DNA from: Acidobacteriota bacterium
GTDB lineage: Bacteria; Acidobacteriota; Terriglobia; Bryobacterales; JACQDG01
Length of the DNA: 13,463 nucleotides
Assembly: GCA_016201185.1 (NCBI GenBank)
Contig: JACQDG010000476.1
Location: 1-13,463, forward strand
Direction of reading: 5' to 3'
Below the pieces are notes generated by a model. That model was not told where the DNA came from. It did no database searches and saw only the letters and a list, made by a program, of their open reading frames with translations. This document shows positions 13,123-13,463 of this stretch, in pieces. Positions within the stretch are counted from its first letter, which is position 1. Each line of letters begins with the position of its first letter. The translations under genes were made by a program, and so were the position numbers.

Positions 13123-13463
13123 TTATGGGTTGTTGGTTGAGTATACCGCCTTGAGGTCGAATTTGGGTTTGCGGTCGTAGGTCAGCAGGCCGTTGACTTC
13201 CTGCTCGACGTCGGTGAGCTGGGTGTAGCAGTAGCCGGCGAAGGCGGGGATTTTGAGAATGGCCGAGGTGAGGCTGCGGTAGCGGTCGAGGGCGGCCTCG
13301 GGGGTTTTCTCGACGCCGGCGTAGCCCCAGGACTCCTCGGGGACCTTGGCGCCGGGCGGGATGTAGGCGATGCCGCCGTACTCGCTGAGGTAAAAGGGAG
13401 TTCCGTTGTAGGCGAAGCCTGGGACCAGCGCGGCGCGGTGGTTGTTGAGGACGTTCGCCGGGC
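13123..13463 (-). CDS. GH2-family glycoside hydrolase, C-terminal part (partial)
   Basis: The last 112 codons of a minus-strand gene whose 5' part lies beyond the window end; the stop TAA is at 13123-13125. The translated segment holds FYLSEYGGIAYIPPG, where the Glu of SEYGG fits the catalytic nucleophile of GH2 (the equivalent of ITEYG in beta-glucuronidase). It also holds AFAGYCYTQLTDVEQEVNGL and LTYDRKPKFDLKAVY, the usual end of the GH2 catalytic barrel. Family members are beta-galactosidases, beta-glucuronidases, beta-mannosidases and relatives; which one cannot be told from this piece. No C-terminal binding domain follows. The downstream Tat-protein gene is co-oriented 58 bases away, so an operon is likely. 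Confidence 0.9.
   Translation of the reverse strand, partial: PANVLNNHRAALVPGFAYNGTPFYLSEYGGIAYIPPGAKVPEESWGYAGVEKTPEAALDRYRSLTSAILKIPAFAGYCYTQLTDVEQEVNGLLTYDRKPKFDLKAVYSTNNP

Overview
The window looks like a chromosomal stretch of a GC-rich, Gram-negative-type soil bacterium, most likely an acidobacterium of the Solibacter/Bryobacter kind. This is an inference from gene content, not from a marker gene: a bacillithiol-pathway gene (bshC), several secreted proteins with carboxypeptidase-regulatory-like or fibronectin III domains (families expanded in those genomes), a secreted acetamidase-like protein, a Tat-exported protein and a GH2 glycosidase. I see no phage, transposase, CRISPR, rRNA or tRNA. 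It reads as ordinary chromosome with several secreted-protein genes.

Layout. Positions 66-4012 hold three minus-strand genes in transcription order bshC (cysteine ligase of bacillithiol synthesis), a small zinc-ribbon membrane protein, and a membrane histidine kinase of the HisKA_3 class. No response regulator is present in the window. Divergent from bshC are hemW and a low-specificity threonine aldolase gene, which overlap by one base and form a tight two-gene unit. A 271-base leader region (6297-6567) follows. It contains a candidate 32-codon leader ORF that ends one base before the start of a secreted protein with two C-terminal fibronectin III domains. Convergent to that gene is a secreted acetamidase/formamidase-family protein.

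Positions 9839-10306 hold a compact stand-alone unit: a promoter region with GTTTAA direct repeats at 11-12 base spacing, a 5' UTR hairpin, an 84-residue secreted Ala/Lys-rich protein similar in composition to the acid-shock protein Asr, and a strong intrinsic terminator. The rest is minus strand: a secreted multi-domain protein with carboxypeptidase-regulatory-like repeats (good -10 box and ribosome binding site), a Tat-signal protein of unclear enzymatic function whose start is problematic, a short tandem repeat, and the 3' end of a GH2 glycoside hydrolase running off the window.

I do not see a clear-cut novel multi-gene system. The items most worth a second look are the leader ORF and possible RNA structure before the FnIII protein, the Asr-like unit with its putative operator, the apparent start/frame conflict in the Tat protein, and the bshC/zinc-ribbon/kinase cluster.
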